A stretch of DNA of 64,000 nucleotides, taken from the NCBI RefSeq assembly GCF_001424265.1, contig NZ_LMOV01000028.1, positions 1 through 64,000 on the forward strand. Reading direction: 5' to 3'. Within the stretch, counting starts at the first letter, position 1, and each line of letters opens with the position of its first letter. Under the pieces are notes generated by a model. That model had not been told where the DNA came from. It searched no databases and saw only the letters and a program-made list of their open reading frames with translations. Position numbers and translations under genes: made by a program. Below are positions 56,000 to 64,000 of the stretch, piece by piece. The DNA is from Acidovorax sp. Leaf160 (GTDB lineage Bacteria; Pseudomonadota; Gammaproteobacteria; Burkholderiales; Burkholderiaceae_C).

Positions 56000-56062
56000 G
56001 CTGCGCGCCCGTGGGTCAGAGGGCAAAGCGGTGCGGCGCGGATGTTGCGCCAGCAGTCGCGC

Positions 56063-56770
56063 TCAGGCGCACGGCGCCTGCAACTCCAGCCGGTAACCGA
56101 AGCCCCGGATGGATCGGAGCGCGACCCCGTGGGGCTCGAGCTTGCCGCGCAGGCGCGAAACGTAGACCTCGACCGCATTGGGCGTGATTTCCTTGTCCCA
56201 GCCGGTGAGGGCCTGCAGCAGTTTCTCCTTGCTGGCGGGCTTGGGCGCATGGATGAGCAGGTATTCCAGCACCGTCCATTCGCGCGGGCCGAGCTCGATC
56301 GGCTGGCGCGCGATCAGGCCCGGGCCGGCACGCACCGTGACGCTGCGGTGCGCCGTGTCCAGCTCGAGCGGGCCGAAGCCGAGGATGGCCGTGGTGGCGG
56401 CCTGCGAGCGGCGCAGCAAGGCGCGCAGGCGCGCCAGCAGCTCGGGCAGCTCGTAGGGCTTGACCATGTAGTCGTCCGCGCCCAGGTCCAGTCCCTGCAC
56501 CCGGTCATGGAGCGCATCCCGCGCCGTGAGGATCAGCACCGGCATGGATGGATGCGCCATCTCCGGCCGGCGCAGGCGGCGCGTCAGCTCCAGCCCGTCC
56601 ATGCCCGGCAGGCCGATGTCGATGACGGCGGCGTCGAACGATTCGGCATGCAGCACCTCCTCGGCACGCTCGCCGCTGCCAACCCAGTCCACCGCGTAGC
56701 CGGCGTCCGTGAGGCCGAGCTTGATGCCGCTGGCCAGCATGACGTCGTCTTCGACCAGGAGCAAGCGCAT
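56063..56770 (-). CDS. OmpR-family response regulator (TctD-like)
   Basis: 235 aa. The receiver has VEDD near residue 7, phospho-acceptor Asp in AAVIDIGLPGMDG (about 51) and Lys in YMVKPYELPELL. The winged helix contains NAVEVYVSRLRGKLE and ends SIRGFGYRLE. It precedes the TctE-like kinase by 63 bases on the same strand. The targets are unknown; no tricarboxylate transporter lies next to it. Confidence 0.93.
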   Translation of the reverse strand: MRLLLVEDDVMLASGIKLGLTDAGYAVDWVGSGERAEEVLHAESFDAAVIDIGLPGMDGLELTRRLRRPEMAHPSMPVLILTARDALHDRVQGLDLGADDYMVKPYELPELLARLRALLRRSQAATTAILGFGPLELDTAHRSVTVRAGPGLIARQPIELGPREWTVLEYLLIHAPKPASKEKLLQALTGWDKEITPNAVEVYVSRLRGKLEPHGVALRSIRGFGYRLELQAPCA

Positions 56771-56831
56771 GGCAGAAGCCGTGGAAGCGGTCGGTCGTTG
56801 GGCAGCGGGGCGACGGGAGGAAGGAGCCGGA

Positions 56832-57722
56832 TCAGTGGCTGCGGATCATCGTGCCGTAGGCCTGCTCGGTCAGGATTTCCAGCAACATGGCATGCGGCAC
56901 GCGGCCATCGATGATGTGCACGGCGTTGACGCCCGCCTTGGCGGCGTCGAGCGCACCGGCAATCTTGGGCAGCATGCCGCCGGAGATGGTGCCGTCGGCG
57001 AAGAGGCCGTCGATCTCGCGCGAGGTCAGGTCGGTGAGCAGCTCGCCCGCCTTGTTCAGCACACCGGGAATGTTGGTGAGCAGCACCAGCTTCTCTGCCT
57101 GCAGAACAGTCGCCAGCTTGCTGGCCACCACGTCGGCGTTGATGTTGTAGCTCTCGTTGTCTTCGCCGAAGCCGATCGGGCTGATGACGGGGATGAACGC
57201 ATCGTCCTGCAGCGCCTTGACCACGCTGGGATCGATCGAGACGATGTCGCCCACCTGGCCGATGTCGTGTTCGATGCTCGGGTCCTTGTTGTCCACCATG
57301 CGCAGCTTCTGCGCGCGGATCATTCCGCCGTCACGGCCCGTCAGGCCCACGGCCTTGCCGCCGGCTTGGTTGATCAGGCCCACGATGTCCTGCTGCACTT
57401 CGCCGGCCAGCACCCATTCGACGACCTCCATGGTCTCGGCATCGGTCACGCGCATGCCCTGGATGAATTCACCCTTCTTGCCCAGCCGGTTCAGCGCCGT
57501 CTCGATCTGCGGGCCGCCGCCGTGCACCACCACCGGGTTCATGCCCACCAGCTTGAGCAGCACCACGTCTTCCGCGAAGTCGGCCTGCAGGGCCGGGTCG
57601 GTCATGGCATTGCCGCCGTACTTGATCACCATGGTCTTGCCATGGAACTTGCGGATGTAGGGCAGCGCCTGGGCCAGGATTTCGGCCTTGTCGCGCGGGG
57701 CAATGGATTGGAGGTCGGTCAT
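56832..57722 (-). CDS. argB: Acetylglutamate kinase
   Basis: 296 aa, family length. [12 protein letters not shown] (phosphate-binding Lys-Gly-Gly), [40 protein letters not shown] and [33 protein letters not shown] are ArgB hallmarks. It phosphorylates N-acetylglutamate, the second step of arginine synthesis. ATG 57722 begins [16 protein letters not shown]; no strong ribosome binding site is seen. It is not clustered with other arg genes here. Confidence 0.96.
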   Translation of the reverse strand: MTDLQSIAPRDKAEILAQALPYIRKFHGKTMVIKYGGNAMTDPALQADFAEDVVLLKLVGMNPVVVHGGGPQIETALNRLGKKGEFIQGMRVTDAETMEVVEWVLAGEVQQDIVGLINQAGGKAVGLTGRDGGMIRAQKLRMVDNKDPSIEHDIGQVGDIVSIDPSVVKALQDDAFIPVISPIGFGEDNESYNINADVVASKLATVLQAEKLVLLTNIPGVLNKAGELLTDLTSREIDGLFADGTISGGMLPKIAGALDAAKAGVNAVHIIDGRVPHAMLLEILTEQAYGTMIRSH

Positions 57723-57839
57723 GGAAGGCGCGCCGTCAGGCACTGGAGCGATGGAGAAGATGGGCAAATTGTGCCGCAACTGCGGGGCATCGCCGCGACA
57801 GGCGTGCCGGGGGGCGGGCTGCGCGGGCCGCCCGGGCGT

Positions 57840-58940
57840 TCAGTGGCGCAGCCAGTGCGGCACCTTGAAGCGCACGATGCCCAGGTAGGCCGCCACGTAG
57901 AGCGCTCCGAAGATGCCGCAGAACGTCATGAGCACCAGCGTGTTGTTCCAGAACAGGACGGCTGGAACCACGGTCAGCATGGTGAAACCCCAGAGATACG
58001 GCGAGGTGCGGTTGTTGCGCATCAGCACCCGCCGCGCTTCGTCGTCGTGAAACACCCCGCGCACGATGCGGCGGTAGATCAGCTGGTGGAAGTGCAGCGC
58101 ATCGGCCACGCCCGGCGACACCCCGCGCGCCAGCTTGCGGTAGATGGAAAACAGCGTCTCCCAGACCGGGTAGATCAGCAGCAGCAGGGGAAACCAGGGA
58201 GAAACGTCGGGGTTGCGCTGCACCAGCGAAATGCTGGCCAGCGCGATGACCACGCCCCACACATAGGCCCCGCCATCGCCCGCGAACAGCATGCCGCGCG
58301 GGTAGTTCCACACCAGGAACCCCCCCGTAGCCGCGGCGGTGCACACCAGCAGCGCGGCGAGCGAGCGGTCGCCCACCTGGATGCACACATGCGCCAGGGC
58401 CAGGCAGATGATGAGCGCCACCATGCCGGCAAGGCCGTTGTAGCCATCGATGATATTGAAGGCGTGGGGGAGTCCGGTGATGGCGAGCAGCGAGATGCCC
58501 AGCCCCAGCCAGGGAATCCAGTGCAGCAACGTGTCGAGCCAGGGCAGCCCCAGGCGCGGGATGCTCACGCCCAGCAGCACCAGCGCCACCAGGCCCGAAC
58601 AGCCTGTCAGGAGAAGCCGGTAGCGCACGGCCAGCCGCTGGGTCAGGTCTTCGACGATGCCGCCCATGGCGGCGGGGGTCAGCGCCAGCAGCCACCACCA
58701 GACCCAGCTGCCCAGCCGCAGGGAGCCTGGGTCGCCGGACGAGGTCTGCCAGATGCCCAGAAGCCAGCTGACGGTGATCGCCAGCCACAGCGCAAGGCCG
58801 CCCAGGCGCGGCACGTCGCCGACGTGAAACCGCTGCGGCATGCTGTCGCTGTAATCAGCCGCACTTCCGCCAAGCCAACGGACAATGGCTCCGGCAGCCA
58901 CGAGGGCGACGAAGAAGCTGACAAACGACAACCAGATCAT
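57840..58940 (-). CDS. Polyprenyl-phosphate sugar-1-phosphate transferase (MraY/WecA superfamily)
   Basis: 366 aa from ATG 58940; a GTG 19 codons upstream is possible. It has about ten helices. The cytoplasmic motifs are HVGDVPRLGGLALW (PRxGG), AFNIIDGYNGLAG, LFAGDGGAYVWGVV and HFHQLIYRR. The family moves a sugar-1-phosphate from UDP-sugar to undecaprenyl phosphate and starts glycan assembly. The sequence is nearer to WbpL/WecA-type O-antigen or capsule initiators than to MraY. It is followed on the same strand, upstream, by two GT4 genes, so it likely begins that glycan. Confidence 0.88.
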   Translation of the reverse strand: MIWLSFVSFFVALVAAGAIVRWLGGSAADYSDSMPQRFHVGDVPRLGGLALWLAITVSWLLGIWQTSSGDPGSLRLGSWVWWWLLALTPAAMGGIVEDLTQRLAVRYRLLLTGCSGLVALVLLGVSIPRLGLPWLDTLLHWIPWLGLGISLLAITGLPHAFNIIDGYNGLAGMVALIICLALAHVCIQVGDRSLAALLVCTAAATGGFLVWNYPRGMLFAGDGGAYVWGVVIALASISLVQRNPDVSPWFPLLLLIYPVWETLFSIYRKLARGVSPGVADALHFHQLIYRRIVRGVFHDDEARRVLMRNNRTSPYLWGFTMLTVVPAVLFWNNTLVLMTFCGIFGALYVAAYLGIVRFKVPHWLRH

Positions 58941-59085
58941 GAAGCGGCGATCGTATCCGACCGGGGTGTAGGGAAATGCAACAAAGCTGGTGGGCACGAA
59001 CCGGGCGGGTGCAGCGTAGGCGCCAGAAAGCGCGCACCAAAACAGGCAGGAGTTACAGATGCAGAGGAGATCTGCGACCGCCGCA

Positions 59086-60204
59086 TCACATCAGCGCGCG
59101 GAAGTATCGGCCGCCAATGCTCGTCCACGTGTAGTCGGACACCGCGATCTGCGCCATCTGCCCGCCCACCGCTGCCGCCCTTTGCGGTGTGAGGGCGCGG
59201 ACTTGCTGCACCACGTCCTCAGCCGTCTGGAAGAACAACGCGGCCTCGTGGGTCGTGTGGCGATTGAACGCGCAATCGAAAGCCAGCACGGGCACGCCGA
59301 AGTGCATCATCTCCACCAGCGAAGGATTGGTGCCTCCGGCGGAGTGCCCATGCAGATACAGGCAGGCGCCTGCGCGCAGCGTCCGCAACGCTCCCAGGTC
59401 GTACTCCGGGTCGTGCAGGGAGATATTCGCGCAGTGCCGGTATCTCGACCGCACCGTGCGGCCGAATTCGCTCGCGTTCCAGTTGCCGATGAAGACCAGC
59501 GGCCGATCCGGCAGCCGCGCATAGGCTTCCAGGATCATCTCCACATTGTTCTCGGGCTCGATGCGGCAGAGAGCCAGCGCGTAGCCATCGGGGAGGGGCC
59601 GCGGATAGGGGGTGGCCGGGACGGCCATGGCGTGATCGCCGCCATAGGCGATCACCGTGCACGACACGCCGTAGCGCGACCTGACATGTTCGGCCACGGC
59701 CTCGTTGTCCGCCACGACCTCATGCGACCAGTGCACGGCCGCCCATTCGGACCAGCGCAGGAAGGTGCGCGCGAGTCGGCCCCACTTGGCTCGTCGCCAT
59801 TCGATGCCATCGATGTTGGTCACGATCCGCGTGCGCGTCAGCAGGCGCATCAGGCCCAGGCCGATGGCACCGGACACGCCCAGTACCAACACGGCATCCG
59901 CACGCTCGCGGGCAGCGACCGCCAGTGACCACAGGTCATAGGGAATGCTCGACAAACCGTTGGCCTTCAGCGGCAGATAGCGCAGCCGGGCCCCGTGGAA
60001 CTGGTCGGGCCGGTCCAACGGAAGCGGCTCCCCGCAGAACACGGTCAGCTCGACGGGCAGGGCCGAGCGCTCGCTGTAGACCACCAGGTTTTCCGCCAGT
60101 GTTTCGAATCCGCCGTAGGCAGCGGGCACTCCGGCGCAACCCACGATCATGATCTTGCGGCGGCGCTCCCCAGCTTCCGTCCGGTGCGACACGGTGGGGC
60201 TCAT
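59086..60204 (-). CDS. Glycosyltransferase, DUF1972/GT4 type
   Basis: 372 aa. The N-terminal MIVGCAGVPAAYGGFETLAENL is the DUF1972 signature (G-x-PAxYGGFET). The C-terminal GT4 domain has LALCRIEPENNVEMILEA (the nucleotide-sugar side) and SAGGTNPSLVEMMHFGVPVLAFD. DUF1972 enzymes are often rhamnosyl- or glucosyltransferases of surface polysaccharides. Its start overlaps the stop of the next GT4 gene by 4 bases. Confidence 0.88.
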   Translation of the reverse strand: MSPTVSHRTEAGERRRKIMIVGCAGVPAAYGGFETLAENLVVYSERSALPVELTVFCGEPLPLDRPDQFHGARLRYLPLKANGLSSIPYDLWSLAVAARERADAVLVLGVSGAIGLGLMRLLTRTRIVTNIDGIEWRRAKWGRLARTFLRWSEWAAVHWSHEVVADNEAVAEHVRSRYGVSCTVIAYGGDHAMAVPATPYPRPLPDGYALALCRIEPENNVEMILEAYARLPDRPLVFIGNWNASEFGRTVRSRYRHCANISLHDPEYDLGALRTLRAGACLYLHGHSAGGTNPSLVEMMHFGVPVLAFDCAFNRHTTHEAALFFQTAEDVVQQVRALTPQRAAAVGGQMAQIAVSDYTWTSIGGRYFRALM

Positions 60205-61286
60205 GGTACGAGGACCGCACGGCGGATCGCGGCCTGGAATGCATGGGGCGACAGACGCCGCGCCACGGCACGGCCCGCATGCGACATCTGCATGCAGAGC
60301 GCCTCATCGCCCGCCAGCGCCAGAACCGACTGCCGCAACGCGTCCGCGTTGCGTGAGTCCACCAGGTAGCCCTGCACACCGTGCTGCACCAGCTCCGCCG
60401 GGCCTCCCACGGGCGGAGCGATCACCGGGATGCCGAACGCCATCGCCTCCAGCAAGGTCAGGCCGAACGTCTCTTCGCACAGGTCCACCCGCGACAGGTT
60501 CACCACCACACTGGCACGGGCGTAGGCGATCGATGCGTCCGTCAGGCCCTGGGTCAGGACGAGATTGGCGGGACGGTCTCGGTCCGCGAAATAGGCACTC
60601 ACCGCCGGGGCTTCGTCGCTGACGACCAACTCGAATTCGATGTCCGGCCGGTCGGCCAGTTGATGCGCCAGGCGAAGCAACTCCGGCACACCCTTGTAAT
60701 CGCGCAGCGAGCAGAGCATGCAGACCCGAAAGACTGCGCCGCGTCGGGCGGTATAGCCGTGGCGCAAGCCGGTCGCGTAGAGATCCGGCTCCACGGCGTT
60801 GGGCACGACCAGCGCCCCCGCCACGCCCAGGGCCTGCTTCTGGAAATCCGACACGCAGATGACGCGGTCCGCGCTCCACAGCGCGGTGCGCAGCAGGAAC
60901 CATTGCAGCAGCCGCGGCCGCATGGAGGCTTCGTGCAGATGGCACACCACGCGCCGCCCGGTGAGCCGTCCGAACATCGCGGCAGCGAAAGGCAGCAGGG
61001 TGTTGACGTAGATCACGGCGTCCGTGTCGATATCGCGCGCCTTGCGCAGCAGGCGCAGCAGGCTCCACTGGCTGCCGAGATAGGCCCAGAGGGTCGCCCA
61101 TCTTCTGGAGTGGCGGCGGTAGGGATAGCGACGCGCGCCAGGCACGGCTTCGCCGAGGAATCCGTCGCCGCCCTCCCCCAGATACAGCAGGTGGTCAGGA
61201 TCGACACCCTTGAGCGCCCCCATCACGCTGAGCAGCACCCGCGGACTTCCGGAACGGTCATTCAGCAGGTGGGCAAATACGATCAT
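60201..61286 (-). CDS. Glycosyltransferase family 4 (GT-B)
   Basis: 361 aa. ICVSDFQKQAL and VVPNAVEPDLYATG mark the cleft, then VCMLCSLRDYKGVPELLRLAHQL and EETFGLTLLEAMAFGIPVIAPPVGGPAELVQ, the E-x7-E donor-binding motif of GT4. It is cytosolic, adding a sugar to a lipid-linked glycan. It is first in the minus-strand unit, ahead of the DUF1972 enzyme and the polyprenyl transferase, and diverges from the large plus-strand gene. Confidence 0.88.
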   Translation of the reverse strand: MIVFAHLLNDRSGSPRVLLSVMGALKGVDPDHLLYLGEGGDGFLGEAVPGARRYPYRRHSRRWATLWAYLGSQWSLLRLLRKARDIDTDAVIYVNTLLPFAAAMFGRLTGRRVVCHLHEASMRPRLLQWFLLRTALWSADRVICVSDFQKQALGVAGALVVPNAVEPDLYATGLRHGYTARRGAVFRVCMLCSLRDYKGVPELLRLAHQLADRPDIEFELVVSDEAPAVSAYFADRDRPANLVLTQGLTDASIAYARASVVVNLSRVDLCEETFGLTLLEAMAFGIPVIAPPVGGPAELVQHGVQGYLVDSRNADALRQSVLALAGDEALCMQMSHAGRAVARRLSPHAFQAAIRRAVLVP

Positions 61287-61413
61287 CGGGCCTTGGGGTC
61301 GGGGGGAAGCGCTCGGGTGGGATTATCAAGGCTAGCAGGACCCGCTCCACACGGCGAAGCGCTGCCCTGCCGATGGGGCGTTGCCTGCAATGCATTCGTC
61401 ATAATCGCGCCCC

Positions 61414-64000
61414 ATGACTCAAAACGCCAAGGACCAGCACATCTATCTGCGCACCATCGATTCCGGTGAGCGCACCTCTCTTTCCGTGCTGGCAGGCCTC
61501 ATTGAGCGTGGTTCGCGCGTGCTTGACCTGGGCTGCGGCAGCGGTTCGCTGGGCCGCTACCTCCAGGAAACCCGGGACTGCACCAGCGACGGGGTGACCT
61601 GGAGCGAAACCGAAGCCCGGATGGCGCGGCCCCACTACGACCAGGTCGAGGTGGCCGACCTGGAAAGCTGCGACCTGATTTCGATGTTCGGCACACAGCG
61701 CTACGACGTCATCGTCTGCGCAGACGTGCTGGAACACCTGCGCCAGCCAGAACGCGTGCTGGCCCAGTGCCGGTCGCTGCTGAAGGACGGCGGGCGGGTG
61801 CTGATCTCGGTGCCCAACGCCGCATACGCCGGGCTGATCGGCGAGCTGTCGCAGGGCGAGTTCCTCTACCGCGAAGAAGGCCTGCTGGACCGCACCCACC
61901 TGCGCTTCTTCACCCGCCGCTCGCTCGGCCGCTTCCTGGGCGAAGAGCGTTGGGCGGTGAAGTCGCTGGACACCATCCAGCGCGAACTGCCCGAATCCGA
62001 ATTCCGCGTCGCCTTCGACCAGCTGCCGCCCGCCGCGGCGCGCTACCTGCTCGGCACGCCCGACGCCCTCACCTACCAGTTCATCGTCGAGGCGCACCCG
62101 GTCGAGGCCGTGGTCGACAACCACCATGCCGTGCAGGTCGAGGCCCGGGCCATCGGCCCCGAGAGCGCCGGCGCCGGCTTCACCGCGCAGCTCTACCTGG
62201 GCCGCGATGGGCATTACGAAGAAGACGACAAGCGCTCGGCCGTCGGCCGGATCGGCCTGACACGGCAGGTGCTGCGTTTTTCCCTGCCTGCGCAATCCAG
62301 CGAGCGGCCTTTCACGCAGATCCGCTTCGACCCGGCCGATCGCCCTGGCTTCATCCATCTGCATGGCATGGTGCTGACCAACGCTGCGGGCGACACCCTG
62401 TGGTCGTGGCAAGCCGGGCAGGGCGCACGGCCGCTGCTGGAATCCGCCGCGCACCAGCAGATCGTCGGGGGCGACATGCTGCCGGCGGTGGCCGCCGCCG
62501 CGCTGCTGCTGCTGACGGGGGACGACCCCTGGCTGGAGCTGCCCGTGCCCGCGCAAGCGCTGGCCCTGGCCAACGGCGGCGCACTGGCCGTGGACCTGGG
62601 ATGGCCGATGTCGGCGGACTATCTGACCCTGGCTGGAAGCGTGCAGCCGCTCCAGCGCCGCGTGGCCGAGCTGGGCGACGAACTGCACCACGCTCAGACC
62701 GTCGTGCAGGACCGCGACGCCACCCTGCGCGAACTGCACGAGCAGATGGCAGCCAAGCACCAGGCCCTGATGGACGCCGAAGCCCTGCAGGCGAAGGAGC
62801 GCCACAAGCTCGAATCGCTGGTTGAAAAAGAACGCACCCTGGCCGCCGAGACCCGCAATCTGCACGCTGGCGAACAGCGCGAAATCGCCCACCTGCGCGG
62901 CGCCCTGTCCAACGTGGAACGCGAGCGCACCCGGCTGCAGCAGGAATACGCCCAATTGGTGGACACGGTGAAAGCCGTGGAGAACTCCGCCGTCTACCGT
63001 CTCAGCCGCCCCGTGGCCCGCATGAAAAAGCACATCGATTACTGGCGCGGCCGTGGCCCCCACCCCGACGCTGCCGCCCAGGCGGCGGCCCACACCGCCG
63101 TGTCGACGGCGCCGGCTGCGCAGCGGATCACGCCACCCGACCATCCGGTGGACGTCATCGTGCCCGTCTACCGAGGCCTGGCCGACACGCAGCTGTGCAT
63201 CGACTCGGTGCTGGCCAGCCCGGTGCGCGTGCCCTACCGGCTCGTCGTCATCAACGACTGCAGCCCTGAGCCCGAGGTCACGCAGTGGCTGCGCGACCGC
63301 GCTGCGCAAGACAGCCGCATCCTGCTGCTGGAGAACCCCGAGAACCTGGGCTTCGTCGGCACGGTGAACCGGGGGATGGCGCTCAGCGACAGCCACGACG
63401 TGCTGCTGCTCAACAGCGACACCGAAGTCGCCAACGACTGGCTCGACCGCATCCGTGCAGCCGCCTATGGCGATCTGCGCATCGCATCGGTCACCCCGTT
63501 TTCCACCAATGCGACGATCTGCAGCTACCCCGAGTTCTGCAAGGACAACGCCCGGCCCCCGGGCTACGACACGGCGCGCATCGACGCGCTCTGCGCGCGT
63601 ACCCACCCGGGCGCCGTGGTGGACGTGCCGACCGGCGTGGGTTTCTGCATGTACATCCGGCGCGACAGCCTCCAGCACGTGGGCCTCTTCGATACCGAGA
63701 ATTTCGGCAAGGGCTACGGCGAGGAAAACGACTTCTGCCAGCGCGCTGCGCAGGCCGGCTGGCGCAACCTGCATTTGCTCGACACCTTCGTGCTGCACAC
63801 CGGGGGCGTGAGCTTCGGCGACAGCAAGAGCCCGCGCGAGCAGGCCGCCATGGCCACGCTGGCACGCCTGCACCCGCAGTACGCACGGGACGTGCATGCC
63901 TTCGTGCAGGCCGACCCGGCCCGCCCCTACCGCCTGGCGCTGGACGTGGCACGCATCGTGGAGTCGGGCTTGCCCGTCATCCTGAACGTGCTGCATGACC
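61414..64000 (+). CDS. Methyltransferase - coiled coil - family 2 glycosyltransferase fusion (partial, runs off window)
   Basis: At least 862 aa; the frame is open at the window edge. Residues 1-200 hold a SAM-dependent methyltransferase (VLDLGCGSGSLGRYL, YDVIVCADVLEHL, GGRVLISVPNA). A middle region without known signature follows. A charged coiled coil spans about 415-525 (LHEQMAAKHQALMDAEALQA). From about 570 comes a GT2 domain (VDVIVPVYRGLADTQLCIDS, NPENLGFVGTVNRGMA, LLLNSDTEVANDWLDR, GYGEENDFCQRAA). This resembles large multi-domain enzymes that set or modify O-antigen chains. It diverges from the GT4 genes, 127 bases away. More catalytic domains may lie beyond the end. Confidence 0.88.
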   Translation, partial: MTQNAKDQHIYLRTIDSGERTSLSVLAGLIERGSRVLDLGCGSGSLGRYLQETRDCTSDGVTWSETEARMARPHYDQVEVADLESCDLISMFGTQRYDVIVCADVLEHLRQPERVLAQCRSLLKDGGRVLISVPNAAYAGLIGELSQGEFLYREEGLLDRTHLRFFTRRSLGRFLGEERWAVKSLDTIQRELPESEFRVAFDQLPPAAARYLLGTPDALTYQFIVEAHPVEAVVDNHHAVQVEARAIGPESAGAGFTAQLYLGRDGHYEEDDKRSAVGRIGLTRQVLRFSLPAQSSERPFTQIRFDPADRPGFIHLHGMVLTNAAGDTLWSWQAGQGARPLLESAAHQQIVGGDMLPAVAAAALLLLTGDDPWLELPVPAQALALANGGALAVDLGWPMSADYLTLAGSVQPLQRRVAELGDELHHAQTVVQDRDATLRELHEQMAAKHQALMDAEALQAKERHKLESLVEKERTLAAETRNLHAGEQREIAHLRGALSNVERERTRLQQEYAQLVDTVKAVENSAVYRLSRPVARMKKHIDYWRGRGPHPDAAAQAAAHTAVSTAPAAQRITPPDHPVDVIVPVYRGLADTQLCIDSVLASPVRVPYRLVVINDCSPEPEVTQWLRDRAAQDSRILLLENPENLGFVGTVNRGMALSDSHDVLLLNSDTEVANDWLDRIRAAAYGDLRIASVTPFSTNATICSYPEFCKDNARPPGYDTARIDALCARTHPGAVVDVPTGVGFCMYIRRDSLQHVGLFDTENFGKGYGEENDFCQRAAQAGWRNLHLLDTFVLHTGGVSFGDSKSPREQAAMATLARLHPQYARDVHAFVQADPARPYRLALDVARIVESGLPVILNVLHD

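Overview
The window is GC-rich chromosomal DNA from a beta-proteobacterium of the order Burkholderiales, most likely family Comamonadaceae (Acidovorax/Paracidovorax type). The signs are an S-adenosylhomocysteine riboswitch in front of ahcY, an SlmA-type division regulator, a complete gltIJKL-type amino-acid importer, Bug-type and TRAP-type receptors, and short palindromic repeats that I recall from this family. The genus is an inference; no rRNA or tRNA gene is present to confirm it.

Layout. 0.2-3.9 kb (minus): response regulator, sensor kinase and cardiolipin synthase, joined by ATGA overlaps. 4.1-7.9 kb (minus): a periplasmic Do/DegP protease and a membrane-anchored Ser/Thr kinase. 8.1-10 kb: rlmJ facing an RlpA-type lipoprotein. 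10.1-15.1 kb (minus): an MFS transporter, then a terminator, promoter and SAH riboswitch, then ahcY-tlyA-metF, the activated-methyl cycle. 15.3-25.2 kb (plus): prfC followed by a tightly packed seven-gene glycan cassette (GT-C transferase, polyprenyl-type GT2, GtrA flippase, second GT2, secreted glycosidase-like protein, O-acyltransferase, HAD phosphatase). 25.3-29.3 kb: a small membrane protein, an orphan Bug receptor, an internally deleted relative of membrane glucose dehydrogenase, and a Cys-cluster protein.

29.6-35 kb (minus): a LysR regulator, an extra GltI-like receptor and the gltI-J-K-L importer. 35.2-38.2 kb (plus): a TRAP transporter in the order DctQ-DctM-DctP. 38.3-39.4 kb (minus): a MazG-like pyrophosphohydrolase and a GNAT/DUF1778 toxin-antitoxin pair with a palindromic operator. 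39.6-43.6 kb: an Atm1-type ABC exporter, a YciA-like thioesterase, a bactofilin and a PaaI-type thioesterase. 44-53.2 kb (minus): a TetR-headed fatty-acid degradation cluster (acyl-CoA dehydrogenase, DUF2147 secreted protein, FadB/FadN-like fusion, thioesterases, thiolase, enoyl-CoA isomerase-like protein).

53.7-57.7 kb (minus): slmA, a TctD/TctE-like two-component pair and argB. 57.8-64 kb: a second glycan locus with a polyprenyl-phosphate sugar transferase and two GT4 enzymes on minus, then on plus a methyltransferase / coiled-coil / GT2 fusion that runs off the window.

The most unusual items are the glycan cassette at 17-25 kb, which looks like a full lipid-linked-sugar system with a secreted glycosidase-like protein inside it; the in-frame glucose-dehydrogenase remnant at 27.3-28.8 kb; a dispersed palindromic repeat that supplies start codons and coding sequence to several genes; and a four-unit 84-bp tandem repeat carrying copies of the last codons of an enoyl-CoA hydratase-family gene.
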